In this document: positions 35,415 through 44,200 of the stretch, piece by piece | Layout: every line of letters starts with the position of its first letter | Numbering within the stretch: the first letter of the stretch is position 1 | Source of the DNA: Humibacter sp. RRB41 | GTDB lineage: Bacteria; Actinomycetota; Actinomycetes; Actinomycetales; Microbacteriaceae | Direction of reading: 5' to 3' | Length of the DNA: 64,000 nucleotides | Assembly: GCF_022761015.1 (NCBI RefSeq) | Contig: NZ_JAKWJQ010000001.1 | Span: 558,001 to 622,000 of the forward strand | Notes under the pieces: model-generated | Databases searched by the model: none | Told to the model about the DNA's origin: nothing | What the model saw: only the letters and a program-made list of their open reading frames with translations | Position numbers and translations under genes: made by a program

Positions 35415-37295
35415 CTACTGATCGGCAGCTCTGCGGCGCCCGGCCGCTTTCGCAGTGGACGAGGGATGCGTGACGGCAGCCGTTGGGGCGTCGGCTGCCG
35501 TCACGGCGCCGGGAGTCGATGCGGTGCGGGTGTTCGCATCGGATGCTCCGCCGTGCTTCGCGCCGGTGTGAGGAAGACGAGTCGGAACGGTGTCGACGTG
35601 CATGTACTTCTTGCCGCGGCTGAACGACGCGACGGCCCCGATCAGCGACATGATGGCTGCTGCGATGAAGACCACGACCAGGCCGTCGTGGAACGGCTGC
35701 TGGATCAACTGCGGGAAGAAATCCTTGCCCGTCAGCGCGGCGGCATCCTTCGCAGGCAGCTTGTCGAGCACGCCGGTCGGGCCGAGCAGGCTCTGGATCG
35801 GGTTGTAGCCGAGGAACGCGGCGAAAACGCTGCCGACTGGCGGCAGTTCGGAGATCTTCTGTGCTGCTGCCGTCGGGACGCCGTGGGACGTCAGCCCGTT
35901 GTAGAGAGCGCTCGGCAGCGATGCGGCCAGGCCGGCGATGAGCAGCGAGAAGAACAGTCCGATCGAGAGGGACGTGCCGGCGTTCTGCACGGTACCCGCC
36001 ATGCCGGATGCCGCTCCTCGCTGATTAGCGGGCACGCTGTTCATGATCGCGGTGCGGTTGGGCGCCCCGAACATGCCGGATCCGATTCCGGAGAGGCCCG
36101 TGATGATCGCGAACTGCCAGTATTCGAAGTTCACCGGGATGACCAGCAGCAGCACGAAGGTGACGGCAACGATCACCAGACCGACGGTGGCGAACATCCG
36201 TGCGCCGAAGCGATCCGAAAGGGTGCCGGAGAGCGGTCCGGCGATCAGGAACCCGATCGTGATCGGCAGCATGTAGATGCCGGCCCAGAGCGGCGTGTCC
36301 GCGTAGTTGAAGCCGTGCAGCGGGAGCCAGATGCCCTGCAGCCAGATGATCAGCATGAACTGCAGGCCGCCCCGGCCGACGGATGCCAGGAGGCCGGCCA
36401 GGTTCGCCATGGCGAACGCTCGGATCCTGAACAGTCGCATGTTGAACATCGGCGCCTTGGTGCGCAGCTCGATGAACGTGAACACGACGAGCAGCACGAT
36501 GCCGCCGACGATGCCGCCGATCACCCACGGATTGCCCCAGCCTGTCGAGCTCGAGCCGTAGGGCTGGATGCCGTACGTGATCGCCGTGAGCAGCGCGAAG
36601 AGGCCGACGGCGAACGTGATGTTTCCCGGCCAGTCCAACTTGCCAGGGTTGCGCGTTCCGACCTCTTTGAGGGAGATGTACGACCAGATCGTGCCGATGA
36701 TGCCGATCGGCACGCTGACGAAGAAGACGGCGCGCCAGTCGATGACGGCGAGCAGTCCGCCGACGATCAGGCCGATGAAACTTCCCGCGATCGCGGCGAC
36801 CTGGTTGATGCCGAGCGCCATGCCGCGGCGGTTCGAGGGGAAGGCATCCGTCAAGATCGCTGTCGAGTTGGCGAAGAGCATGGCGCCGCCGATGCCCTGC
36901 ACGAACCGCCACGCGATCAGCCACATCGCGCCGCCGCTGCTGGTGAACGGATCGAAGGCGAGCGCCACGGATCCGAGCGTGAAGACGATGAACCCCAGGT
37001 TGTAGATGCGCACGCGGCCGAACATGTCGCCGAGGCGCCCGAAGGTCACGACCAGAACGGCGGTGACGAGCATGTAGCCCATCAGCATCCAGAGCAGGTA
37101 ACTCACGTTGCCCGCGCCGAGCGGGTTCAGGTCGATGCCCTTGAAGATGGCGGGCAGCGAGATGATGACGATGGAGGCGTTGATCGTCGCCATCAGCATG
37201 CCGAGCGTCGTGTTGCTCAGCGCGACCCATTTGTAGCGCGGGTGGTCTTTGGTGAAAAGTGCGCGAGGGGGCGGCGGTGTGGTGGCGGCGGTCAC
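35415..37295 (-). CDS. MFS drug exporter, DHA2 (EmrB/QacA) type
   Basis: This 626-residue transporter has about 14 membrane helices. Motifs include [20 protein letters not shown] (helix 1), the [13 protein letters not shown] loop (motif A) and [15 protein letters not shown] (motif of DHA2 pumps). It should export cationic or lipophilic drugs by proton antiport. The C-terminal 60 residues are Ala/Thr-rich and cytoplasmic. I chose the GTG at 37295 because TTGGAG lies upstream; an ATG at 37391 would cross the operator. It is the first gene of an operon with MarR. Confidence 0.9.
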   Translation of the reverse strand: MTAATTPPPPRALFTKDHPRYKWVALSNTTLGMLMATINASIVIISLPAIFKGIDLNPLGAGNVSYLLWMLMGYMLVTAVLVVTFGRLGDMFGRVRIYNLGFIVFTLGSVALAFDPFTSSGGAMWLIAWRFVQGIGGAMLFANSTAILTDAFPSNRRGMALGINQVAAIAGSFIGLIVGGLLAVIDWRAVFFVSVPIGIIGTIWSYISLKEVGTRNPGKLDWPGNITFAVGLFALLTAITYGIQPYGSSSTGWGNPWVIGGIVGGIVLLVVFTFIELRTKAPMFNMRLFRIRAFAMANLAGLLASVGRGGLQFMLIIWLQGIWLPLHGFNYADTPLWAGIYMLPITIGFLIAGPLSGTLSDRFGARMFATVGLVIVAVTFVLLLVIPVNFEYWQFAIITGLSGIGSGMFGAPNRTAIMNSVPANQRGAASGMAGTVQNAGTSLSIGLFFSLLIAGLAASLPSALYNGLTSHGVPTAAAQKISELPPVGSVFAAFLGYNPIQSLLGPTGVLDKLPAKDAAALTGKDFFPQLIQQPFHDGLVVVFIAAAIMSLIGAVASFSRGKKYMHVDTVPTRLPHTGAKHGGASDANTRTASTPGAVTAADAPTAAVTHPSSTAKAAGRRRAADQ

Positions 37296-37320
37296 AGAAC
37301 TCCAAGACGTTGCAACAGAA

Positions 37321-37347
37321 TTACTTGCTTGACGTGAAGTAACTATA
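37321..37347 (-). promoter_or_regulatory. MFS promoter with MarR-type operator
   Basis: TTACTT (37321-37326) and AAGTAA (37337-37342) are perfect inverted arms ten bases apart. A minus-strand TATAGT (37342-37347) just upstream is a good -10 element. A protein bound at the palindrome would therefore block initiation. Confidence 0.6.
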
Positions 37348-37378
37348 CGCGCGGGAGTGCGTTCGCGATGGGTCGGGC

Positions 37379-37384
37379 TACCCT
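37379..37384 (+). promoter_or_regulatory. Leaderless-type -10 box of the P-loop gene
   Basis: TACCCT lies 6 bases before the ATG at 37391, with no ribosome binding site. Confidence 0.4.
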
Positions 37385-37390
37385 CGTGCA

Positions 37391-37948
37391 ATGCGCATCG
37401 TCGTGTCAGGCACCCACGCCAGTGGAAAGAGCACCTTGGTCTCGGACTTCGCCCTGCGTCATCCCGAGTTCGCCGTGCTCCCCGACCCGTTCGAGCTCAT
37501 GGACGAGGCGTGGGACGCCCCGAGCACGTCGATGTTCGCCCGGCAGCTCCGCATCTCGGCGGAGCGCCTCGTCAGTGGCGAGCATGGTGAGCATTTCATC
37601 GCCGAGCGCGGCCCGATCGACTTCCTGGCGTACATTCTCGCGCTGGCGGAATTGACCGGACGGGATGTCCGCGACGACCTGATCGAGCGTGGAACCGCGC
37701 TGACAGCGGAGGCGCTACGCCGGGTCGACCTGCTCGCCGTCGTGCCGTTGACCGAGAGCGATTCCATCTATGTCGACGCGGACGAAGACCCTGCCCTGCG
37801 ACTGACCATGAACGGCGTGCTCCTCGAACTCATCGACGATCCGGACCTGGTTGGCAGTCGCCTTGTGGTCGCAGAGGTGACGGGAAGCCCGCAGGCGAGG
37901 CTGGCCGAGCTCGAGGCCCTGGCAGGGGTCGTCAAGCGCGCCGACTGA
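37391..37948 (+). CDS. Small P-loop NTPase, kinase-like
   Basis: This 185-residue protein starts [20 protein letters not shown], with Walker A at residues 7-14 (GTHASGKS). [14 protein letters not shown] follows, as in deoxynucleoside and nicotinamide kinases (NadR-like AAA). It probably phosphorylates a small metabolite; the substrate is unknown. It is divergent from the MFS operon and convergent with an SDR gene. The start lies directly after a TANNNT box. Confidence 0.82.
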   Translation: MRIVVSGTHASGKSTLVSDFALRHPEFAVLPDPFELMDEAWDAPSTSMFARQLRISAERLVSGEHGEHFIAERGPIDFLAYILALAELTGRDVRDDLIERGTALTAEALRRVDLLAVVPLTESDSIYVDADEDPALRLTMNGVLLELIDDPDLVGSRLVVAEVTGSPQARLAELEALAGVVKRAD

Positions 37949-37969
37949 TGACGACCGACCCGGCTCCGG

Positions 37970-38656
37970 TCACCTGCCGGGACGCACCCTGATGTCCGTG
38001 AGATCGGCGTCGCGCGGCAGATCCAGAGCGGTCAGCACGGCCGTCGCGACGGACTCGGCGCGAATCCAATCGTCCGCGTCGTATGCCGTGCCCTCCTGCT
38101 CATGCACCCTTTGCTGCATGGGAGTCGCGGTGCGTCCCGGGTACACGCTCGTCACACGCACTCCACTGTCGCGCTCCTCGGCGCGCAACGAATCCGCCAG
38201 AGCGCGGAGTCCGAACTTGCTGGCCGCGTAAGCGCTCCAGTCCGGCGACGCATTCAGCCCAGCACCCGAATTGACGAAGACGACCCGGCCGCGCGCGGCA
38301 CGCAGCCCGGGCAGCGCGAGCCGGGTCAGCTCGGCGGGAGCTGCCAGGTTGACGGTGAGGGTGCGGCGCCATACCTGCGCACTCAGCTCGGACACCGGGC
38401 CGAGGTCGACCACTCCGGCGACGTGGAGCAGCGAGTCGAGGTGGTCGGGCATGCGTGCCCCGACGGATGTCTCGAGCGTCTCCGGCGCCTCGAGGTCGCC
38501 GACCAGTGTGCTTGCGCCCGCATACGTGCCGGCCAACTGCTCGGCGCGTTGGGTGCTGCGGGCGAGCAGCACGAGGTGGTGGCCGCGGTCGTGCAGGACT
38601 CGGGCGATGGCCGCGCCGATACCGGAGGATGCGCCGGTCAGAAGATGCGTTGGCAT
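37970..38656 (-). CDS. Short-chain dehydrogenase/reductase
   Basis: This 228-residue SDR has LLTGASSGIGAAIA, the HVAGV strand motif, catalytic Ser in VNSGAG and YAASK (YxxxK). PGRTATPM is at the usual post-catalytic place. It should be an active NAD(P)-dependent enzyme of unknown substrate. CATACT lies six bases before the ATG, overlapping a G-run that could act as a ribosome binding site. Confidence 0.88.
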   Translation of the reverse strand: MPTHLLTGASSGIGAAIARVLHDRGHHLVLLARSTQRAEQLAGTYAGASTLVGDLEAPETLETSVGARMPDHLDSLLHVAGVVDLGPVSELSAQVWRRTLTVNLAAPAELTRLALPGLRAARGRVVFVNSGAGLNASPDWSAYAASKFGLRALADSLRAEERDSGVRVTSVYPGRTATPMQQRVHEQEGTAYDADDWIRAESVATAVLTALDLPRDADLTDIRVRPGR

Positions 38657-38680
38657 CCCCCCAGTATGGGCGCGGCTTCG

Positions 38681-39625
38681 TCAGGGAACCGGCTCGAGCT
38701 CGGGAGCAACCCAATTCTGTGCTTCGTCAAGCCGGGGTCGGTAGAGCCGGATGAGCAGGTTCCACCCGGGCGGTGTGGCGAGCCTGTTCGGCAGCGCCTC
38801 GTCGAATTCGCCGAGGCGCACCGTCAGCGAGCCGTCGTCGTTCAGCACACCGAAGACACTGTTCACGTTCGTCGCCCCTGGCACGTGCTGATCGAAGTAG
38901 CCGTCGCCGTTGTACACGCTTACCGAATAGAACGCGTCAGCAGGCACGTCGCGGAGCGTGAGAGCGTGCTTCCCCTCCGGGTTCGTGGGGAAGATCGAGA
39001 TGTACTGGGCCTCGTCATCGGGCAGCCCACCCCAGCCGGCGGCCGTACCGAGAAGATGATGTACGGCATCCACAGCTTCTCGCCGGCCGAAGGCGCGATC
39101 GAAACCATGGAGGCCCCTCGCCAGGGCCAGGATGGCGTCGCGGGTGCTCATGTGGCTGGCGAGGTCGAACGGCGCGGGCTCGAATGGACGAGCGGCGGCG
39201 GCATCCAGAATCAGTCCGTCTTGCAGGGCGTGCACCTGGGCGATGTCGTCCGGATCGTTCGGATCGAACAGGATGCGCGCGGCCAGAGCGATGTAGTCGG
39301 AGCCGAGCTCGTCCGGCGTGAGGGTGAACGTGCCGGGTTCGCGCAGCACCCGATTGATGTAGTGGTCCCTGTTGATGAGCATGACCGTGAGGTACCTGTC
39401 GCCGAAGTCCGGGATGGTGAGCGACGCGCCCTCCGAGATGTCGACGATCGCGGCGGAGTAGAGCGTGTCCCGGTTCTGGCGGATCACGGTCTGATTGTCG
39501 AGCGAGCCGAGCTCGCGGTCGTGATGGAATCCGTTGATGCCGCCGGTGAGCTTCAGGATGCCGGTGAACATCGCATCCGTCTCGGCTCGCGTGAAGTTGT
39601 CGACGTTGACTGTCGTGTCCGGCAT
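38681..39625 (-). CDS. DUF1254/DUF1214 domain protein
   Basis: This 314-residue protein has an N-terminal DUF1254-like region (RETLYSAAIVDISEGASLTIPD-type, here NRDTLYSAAIVDISEG). A C-terminal DUF1214 part includes FYSVSVYNGDGYF and GWNLLIRLYRP. No signal peptide is seen, although many homologues are exported. The function is unknown. ATG at 39625 is preceded by six Gs (ribosome binding site); an upstream GTG at 39655 is possible. It lies downstream of the SDR on the same strand direction as the copper genes, but with separate spacing. Confidence 0.8.
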   Translation of the reverse strand: MPDTTVNVDNFTRAETDAMFTGILKLTGGINGFHHDRELGSLDNQTVIRQNRDTLYSAAIVDISEGASLTIPDFGDRYLTVMLINRDHYINRVLREPGTFTLTPDELGSDYIALAARILFDPNDPDDIAQVHALQDGLILDAAAARPFEPAPFDLASHMSTRDAILALARGLHGFDRAFGRREAVDAVHHLLGTAAGWGGLPDDEAQYISIFPTNPEGKHALTLRDVPADAFYSVSVYNGDGYFDQHVPGATNVNSVFGVLNDDGSLTVRLGEFDEALPNRLATPPGWNLLIRLYRPRLDEAQNWVAPELEPVP

Positions 39626-39711
39626 ATGCCCCCCAGTTGGCAACGGTGGGTCCAACGCTAGGACTCGGGACGTGGGCTCCCGTCACCCCGGGAGGGCGAA
39701 TCGCATGATCC

Positions 39712-40344
39712 TCAGTCGTCGTCGTCGCCGCCGTCCTCGTCGCTGCTGCGACGGCGGGTCAGCACGATCACGAGCACAGCGATCAGAGCCAGCACGACGA
39801 TCGCAGCGGCGATGACGGTCACGATCACGATTGCGCTCGAGTTCACGGTCCCCTGCGCCGTGCCCGCACCGGCGGTCGGCGTCGCAGTGGCGCCGGCTCC
39901 CTTGCACGGACTGACGGATGTCCCGGCCGCGGCCTTCGTACCTGCCGGCGGTTTGTAGGTGAAGGTGATCGAGTCCGAGACGACGTGGCCGTCGGCCGAG
40001 ACGATCTGCCAGGTCGCCCGGTACTCGCCGGCACCTCCCATCGAGACCGGAACGCTCACAACGCGATCGCTGATGGTCGGGCATCCGGTCTCGAAGTGTT
40101 TCGAGCCGGGGCCGGTCACCTGCAACAGAGCCGACGGCCCCGTCTTCGACAGGTTGAGCACGACGTCGTCGAACGTCAGCCGAACCTTGTCGATCGGCGT
40201 GGTCTGCACCGACCCGGCCTTCGGCGAGCTGTCGACGAGGTAGTCGTGCGCGCTCGCCGGCTCGGCCGTGAGGGCGCCGACCGCCACGGCCGCCGCAATG
40301 GCGGCGACCGTGGCGAGTGCGGCAAGGCGAACGCGTCGCATCAC
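39712..40344 (-). CDS. copC: CopC-domain copper resistance protein, membrane-anchored
   Basis: This 210-residue protein has a signal peptide ending in ASA. The mature protein starts with the copper-ligand His (HDYLVDSSPKAG). The CopC beta-barrel contains VRLTFDDVV and ends with ADGHVVSDSITFTY, which carries the second conserved His. A C-terminal helix (IVIVTVIAAAIVVLALIAVLVIV) and an Asp-rich tail anchor it to the membrane. It handles copper outside the cell. Its GTG overlaps the ycnI stop by four bases, so the two are co-translated. Confidence 0.9.
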   Translation of the reverse strand: MMRRVRLAALATVAAIAAAVAVGALTAEPASAHDYLVDSSPKAGSVQTTPIDKVRLTFDDVVLNLSKTGPSALLQVTGPGSKHFETGCPTISDRVVSVPVSMGGAGEYRATWQIVSADGHVVSDSITFTYKPPAGTKAAAGTSVSPCKGAGATATPTAGAGTAQGTVNSSAIVIVTVIAAAIVVLALIAVLVIVLTRRRSSDEDGGDDDD

Positions 40345-41126
40345 ACGTCCTCCGAGGTGGAGTCGGAGCTGCGTGCGCTGTCGGCGGATGCCGCAGGCTG
40401 CGCGGCGACGCGCGGCCGGCGGGTGAACGCGAGCACGGCTACGACAAGCGCGATCGCACCGAGCGCGATGCCGGCGATGCCGAGGCCGAGAGCGGCGGCG
40501 TCTGTCGAGGTCGAGGCCGAACTCGTCGTCGCGGCGGCGGCGGGCGAGCTGCTCACGATCGTCGGCGACGCATCCCCGGGCGGTGCCTCATTGATGTAGA
40601 GCGTGGGCGCGGGATGCTCCGGCTCATCGCCCGACGCGGGTGTCGGCTGATCCCATTTCACGACGGTGCCGTCCGAGTAGGTCTGCGTGGCCGGCATCTC
40701 GACCTTGTCGGTGTCGGGCACGATCCCGGCCGAGACGCTGAACTGCTGGAACTGTCCCGGCTCGATCTGCACGCCTGGATCGGCCGTCCAGACGATCTTG
40801 GTCGGCGCCTCGGTCACAGTGGCGCCCGAGATCTTCACGGGCTTCGCCAGCTTCGAGGTGGTCACGACCGCCGACCAACCCGCAACAGGCTGGTACGAGA
40901 CGGACGTGAACGGCGTGGTGGTCGAGAAGTCGACCTCCAGCTTGACCGTGCCCGCCGTTGCGGACTCGGTCGGAACACGGAACGTCAGCACGGCGTAGCT
41001 GCCGGCGGACGCCTGATCCGGGTCGACGCGCACGTGCGCGCTCGCGGCAAGCGGCGCGGCCAGCGCGAGTGCTGCTGCCGCCAGCGCGGCGGCGCCGACG
41101 GCGGTGATGCTCTTCTTGATCTTCAT
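40341..41126 (-). CDS. ycnI: YcnI-family copper chaperone-like protein
   Basis: This 261-residue protein has a signal peptide cleaved after ASA. His31 at the mature N-terminus (HVRVDPDQA) is the copper-binding residue known in YcnI (DUF1775). The domain includes RVPTESATAGTVKLEV and a conserved Trp (VVKWDQP). A C-terminal helix (LGIAGIALGAIALVVAVLAF) anchors it to the membrane. It acts with CopC in extracytoplasmic copper handling. RBS-like GAGAG precedes the ATG. Confidence 0.92.
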   Translation of the reverse strand: MKIKKSITAVGAAALAAAALALAAPLAASAHVRVDPDQASAGSYAVLTFRVPTESATAGTVKLEVDFSTTTPFTSVSYQPVAGWSAVVTTSKLAKPVKISGATVTEAPTKIVWTADPGVQIEPGQFQQFSVSAGIVPDTDKVEMPATQTYSDGTVVKWDQPTPASGDEPEHPAPTLYINEAPPGDASPTIVSSSPAAAATTSSASTSTDAAALGLGIAGIALGAIALVVAVLAFTRRPRVAAQPAASADSARSSDSTSEDV

Positions 41127-41145
41127 GGCTCTCTTCGTATGCCTG

Positions 41146-41166
41146 CTCGCGCATATAAAGCGCGAG
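41146..41166. promoter_or_regulatory. Palindrome before ycnI-copC
   Basis: CTCGCGC-ATATAAA-GCGCGAG is a perfect 7-base inverted repeat 20 bases before the ycnI start. Its AT-rich centre (TTTATAT on minus) could be the -10 region. A copper-responsive regulator (CsoR or ArsR type) may bind here. Confidence 0.5.
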
Positions 41167-41296
41167 AGAATCTGATGTCTTCTCTGCTCGAGCGCGCGGC
41201 CATCCGCACGTCATCGCATGTCGCAGACGCACCACTGTCTGTCGTCTCGTCGAGACGTTCTGCCAGAACGTGGCGTGCGGCGTGGGATGCGGGCGA

Positions 41297-41899
41297 TCAG
41301 ATCGCGGGTGAGAGGACCGGCGGGCCGCGGTGGCGAAGCGAGCCGAGCACCAGCGCAGGTGCACGAAGGGTGAGGGGGCGGGTCTGCACGGGCATCCGCA
41401 CGACGACCGGCACCGGAGTGACGACCAGCCTCGTGATGGCGGTGACCAGCAGAACGGTGAAGTTCGCAAGCGCGGCGATGGCGCGTTCGCCGTGACGCAG
41501 GGCGGCGATGGTCACGACCGCAGCGGCGACGTGGGCAAGGAGCATCGGTGCCGTGTCGTCATGCATGGCGACGACGTGCCCGCCCGTGACGCCGATCTGC
41601 ATGCCGGCATGCAGGTGCCCCGCCGGCACGCTCAGCGTGGTGCCCGTGGAGTCGCCTCCGAGCCCGAACAGCAGGTGCAGCAACAGCTGGCTGACGCCGA
41701 CGGATGCTGCCTGCCGCCACAACGCGATGCGGCGTCCGGCCAGCGCGATGCAGAGCGGCGCAGCGAAGGCAAGCGCCAGCGCGACCGCGAACGGCGAGGG
41801 CAGTCCGCCTCCCGCCGCATCATGGAAGAGTGCGGCGACGAAGACGGCGAAGCCCGCGGCCGCGATGCCTCGCGCCGTGCGGATGCCGCGTGATGTCAT
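41297..41899 (-). CDS. Membrane protein upstream of the copper genes
   Basis: This 200-residue protein has five predicted helices. A His/Met-rich loop, HLHAGMQIGVTGGHVVAMHDD, sits between helices 3 and 4 and could bind metal. It precedes ycnI and copC on the same strand by 170 bases. Unnamed proteins of this kind often adjoin ycnI/copC in Actinobacteria. I infer a role in copper handling, but no family name is known to me. GAGGA precedes the ATG. Confidence 0.75.
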   Translation of the reverse strand: MTSRGIRTARGIAAAGFAVFVAALFHDAAGGGLPSPFAVALALAFAAPLCIALAGRRIALWRQAASVGVSQLLLHLLFGLGGDSTGTTLSVPAGHLHAGMQIGVTGGHVVAMHDDTAPMLLAHVAAAVVTIAALRHGERAIAALANFTVLLVTAITRLVVTPVPVVVRMPVQTRPLTLRAPALVLGSLRHRGPPVLSPAI

Positions 41900-42043
41900 G
41901 CCGGTCCTCGATGGAGTGGGATGCCTTCCAGGCTAGTCGACACCATGCCCGCCCGGCGCGGCCGCTCTTCCCCACCATCGCCCTGTGGAGAACGTGTCAT
42001 CCACCGAGAGCGGCCGAGCGCGTCAGGCGTCGGCGGGCCCGCG

Positions 42044-42049
42044 TACCCT
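42044..42049 (+). promoter_or_regulatory. Leaderless-type -10 box of recQ
   Basis: TACCCT lies 6 bases before the GTG at 42056. It supports this start for RecQ. Confidence 0.45.
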
Positions 42050-42055
42050 GGACCG

Positions 42056-44194
42056 GTGAGCACCCCCGATCCCCTCGACTCCGTTCCGCTGGACGGGGCC
42101 GCGTGGGGTCCGGACGACCTCGTCCCGCCCGACGATCCACTCCCGCCGGACGACTACCTGCCGCCCGATGACTACGTCCCGCCTGACGACGAGTACGGCC
42201 CCGAATTCGCAACGTCGGCTGTCGGCAGCCGACACGACGTCGTCGACGCGTTCGAGGCACGGCTGGAACAGGCATCAGTTCGCCGCATGATCGGTGCCGA
42301 TCCGCTCGACGTGCTGCACACCGTGTGGGGCTACGACGCGTTCCGCGGTGAGCAGGCCGAGATCATCGACCGCTTGGTCGACGGTGGCGACGCCGTCGTG
42401 CTCATGCCCACCGGCGGCGGCAAGAGCCTCTGCTACCAGGTGCCGTCGATCATCCGTGACGGCACGGGCATCGTGATCTCGCCGCTCATCGCGCTGATGC
42501 ACGACCAGGTCGAGGCGCTCAAGGCGGTCGGCGTTCGTGCCGCGTTCCTGAACTCGACGCAGGATGCCGGCGAGCGGGCATCCGTCGAGCGCGCCTACCT
42601 GCGCGGCGAGCTCGACCTCTTATACGTGGCACCGGAGCGATTGTCGTCCGAACAGACGAAACAGCTGCTCGGGCGCGGGCGCATCGCGCTCTTCGCGATC
42701 GACGAAGCGCACTGCGTGTCGCAGTGGGGTCACGATTTCCGGCCGGATTACCTCGCGCTCTCCGAGCTCGCGGAGCGCTGGCCCGACGTGCCGCGCATCG
42801 CGCTCACCGCAACGGCCACCGACGCGACTCACAAGGAGATCACCGAGCGGCTCCGCCTGCAGAGCGCCAAGCACTTCGTCTCGAGCTTCGATCGCCCGAA
42901 CATCCAGTACCGCATCGTGGAGAAGAACGAGGTGCGAAGGCAGCTCGTCGACTTCATCCACTCCCAGAACCCTGAGCGAGCGCAGCGCGTCGAAGGGTCC
43001 TCCGCACACTCGGGACGCCTCGAAGGGCAGTCCGCGATCGACACCCCCGCCTCGGGCATCGTCTACGCGCTGAGTCGCAAGACGGTCGAGCAGACCGCCG
43101 AGCACCTGAAGAAGCAGGGCATCGACGCCATGCCGTACCACGCCGGATTGGATGCCGGCACCCGCGCCCGCACGCAGTCCCGCTTCCTGCGCGACGACGG
43201 AGTCGTCATTGTCGCGACGATCGCTTTCGGCATGGGCATCGACAAACCCGACGTGCGCTTCGTCGCGCACATCGACCTGCCCAAGTCGGTCGAGGGCTAC
43301 TACCAGGAGACCGGCCGCGCCGGCCGTGACGGTGAGCCGGCGGTCGCGTGGCTCGCGTACGGCCTGCAAGACGTGGTGCAGCAGCGACGCATGATCGAGC
43401 AGTCGCCAGGCGATCTGGCTCACCGCCGACGCATGTCAGCGCACCTGGATGCCATGCTCGCGCTCTGCGAGACCGCGCACTGCAGGCGACAGAACCTGCT
43501 GCAGTACTTCGGGCAGGCGTCGGAGCCGTGCGGCAACTGCGACACCTGCCTCAACCCACCGCAGACGTGGGACGGCACCGTCCCCGCTCAGAAGCTGCTG
43601 AGCACTGTCGTGCGGTTGAAGCGCGAGCGCAACCAGCGCTTCGGGGCAGGCCACCTCGTCGACATCCTGCGTGGGAAGCGCACGCCTCGGGTCGACCAGT
43701 ACGGTCACGACGGGCTGAGCACCTGGGGCATCGGAGACGACCTGAGCGACCAGCAGTGGCGCGGAGTCGTGCGGCAGCTGCTCGCGCAGGGGCTGCTCGC
43801 CGTGAACGACGACGGGTACGGAACGTTGACCATCACGCCGGCGAGCGCCGACGTGCTGAGCGGATCGCACACCGTGCTGCTGCGACAGCAGGCGGATCGA
43901 CCCGAGAAGGCGTCTCGCTCGCGGGCGTCGAAAGCGAGCATCGCGGAGCTGCCGGATGCCGCGCATCCGCTGTTCGAAGCACTCCGCACCTGGCGCGCCG
44001 AGCAGGCCAAGGAACAGGGCGTGCCCGCGTACATCGTCTTCGGTGATGCCACGCTGCGTGGCGTCGCGGCCTCGCGTCCCGGCACCCTCGACGAACTCGC
44101 GCAGATCTCCGGCGTCGGCGCGAAGAAGCTCGAGACCTACGGCGAGCAGCTCCTCGCGGTGGTGGCCGCCTCGCCCGCGGCGCTAGCCGAGTAG
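42056..44194 (+). CDS. recQ: ATP-dependent DNA helicase RecQ
   Basis: This 712-residue helicase has Walker A MPTGGGKSLCYQ (about residue 119), DEAH box AIDEAHCVSQWGHDFRPDY (about 216), motif VI QETGRAGRDG and a RecQ Zn-binding Cys set (C in CETAHC, then CGNCDTC, about residues 470-497). An RQC winged helix and a C-terminal HRDC domain (about 640-705) complete it. It unwinds DNA in recombination and fork repair. Odd points: an acidic N-terminal PPDDYLPPDDYVPPDD arm, and an in-frame insert of about 30 residues at position 305 caused by a dispersed repeat. Confidence 0.93.
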   Translation: MSTPDPLDSVPLDGAAWGPDDLVPPDDPLPPDDYLPPDDYVPPDDEYGPEFATSAVGSRHDVVDAFEARLEQASVRRMIGADPLDVLHTVWGYDAFRGEQAEIIDRLVDGGDAVVLMPTGGGKSLCYQVPSIIRDGTGIVISPLIALMHDQVEALKAVGVRAAFLNSTQDAGERASVERAYLRGELDLLYVAPERLSSEQTKQLLGRGRIALFAIDEAHCVSQWGHDFRPDYLALSELAERWPDVPRIALTATATDATHKEITERLRLQSAKHFVSSFDRPNIQYRIVEKNEVRRQLVDFIHSQNPERAQRVEGSSAHSGRLEGQSAIDTPASGIVYALSRKTVEQTAEHLKKQGIDAMPYHAGLDAGTRARTQSRFLRDDGVVIVATIAFGMGIDKPDVRFVAHIDLPKSVEGYYQETGRAGRDGEPAVAWLAYGLQDVVQQRRMIEQSPGDLAHRRRMSAHLDAMLALCETAHCRRQNLLQYFGQASEPCGNCDTCLNPPQTWDGTVPAQKLLSTVVRLKRERNQRFGAGHLVDILRGKRTPRVDQYGHDGLSTWGIGDDLSDQQWRGVVRQLLAQGLLAVNDDGYGTLTITPASADVLSGSHTVLLRQQADRPEKASRSRASKASIAELPDAAHPLFEALRTWRAEQAKEQGVPAYIVFGDATLRGVAASRPGTLDELAQISGVGAKKLETYGEQLLAVVAASPAALAE
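42970..42997. repeat. Copy of the 28-base dispersed repeat inside recQ
   Basis: CCCTGAGCGAGCGCAGCGCG followed by TCGAAGGG matches the 30370 and 60757 copies at 26 of 28 bases. It is read in frame as NPERAQRVEG. A shorter echo (CCTCGAAGGG) follows at about 43018. Confidence 0.75.
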
Positions 44195-44200
44195 CGGCGA

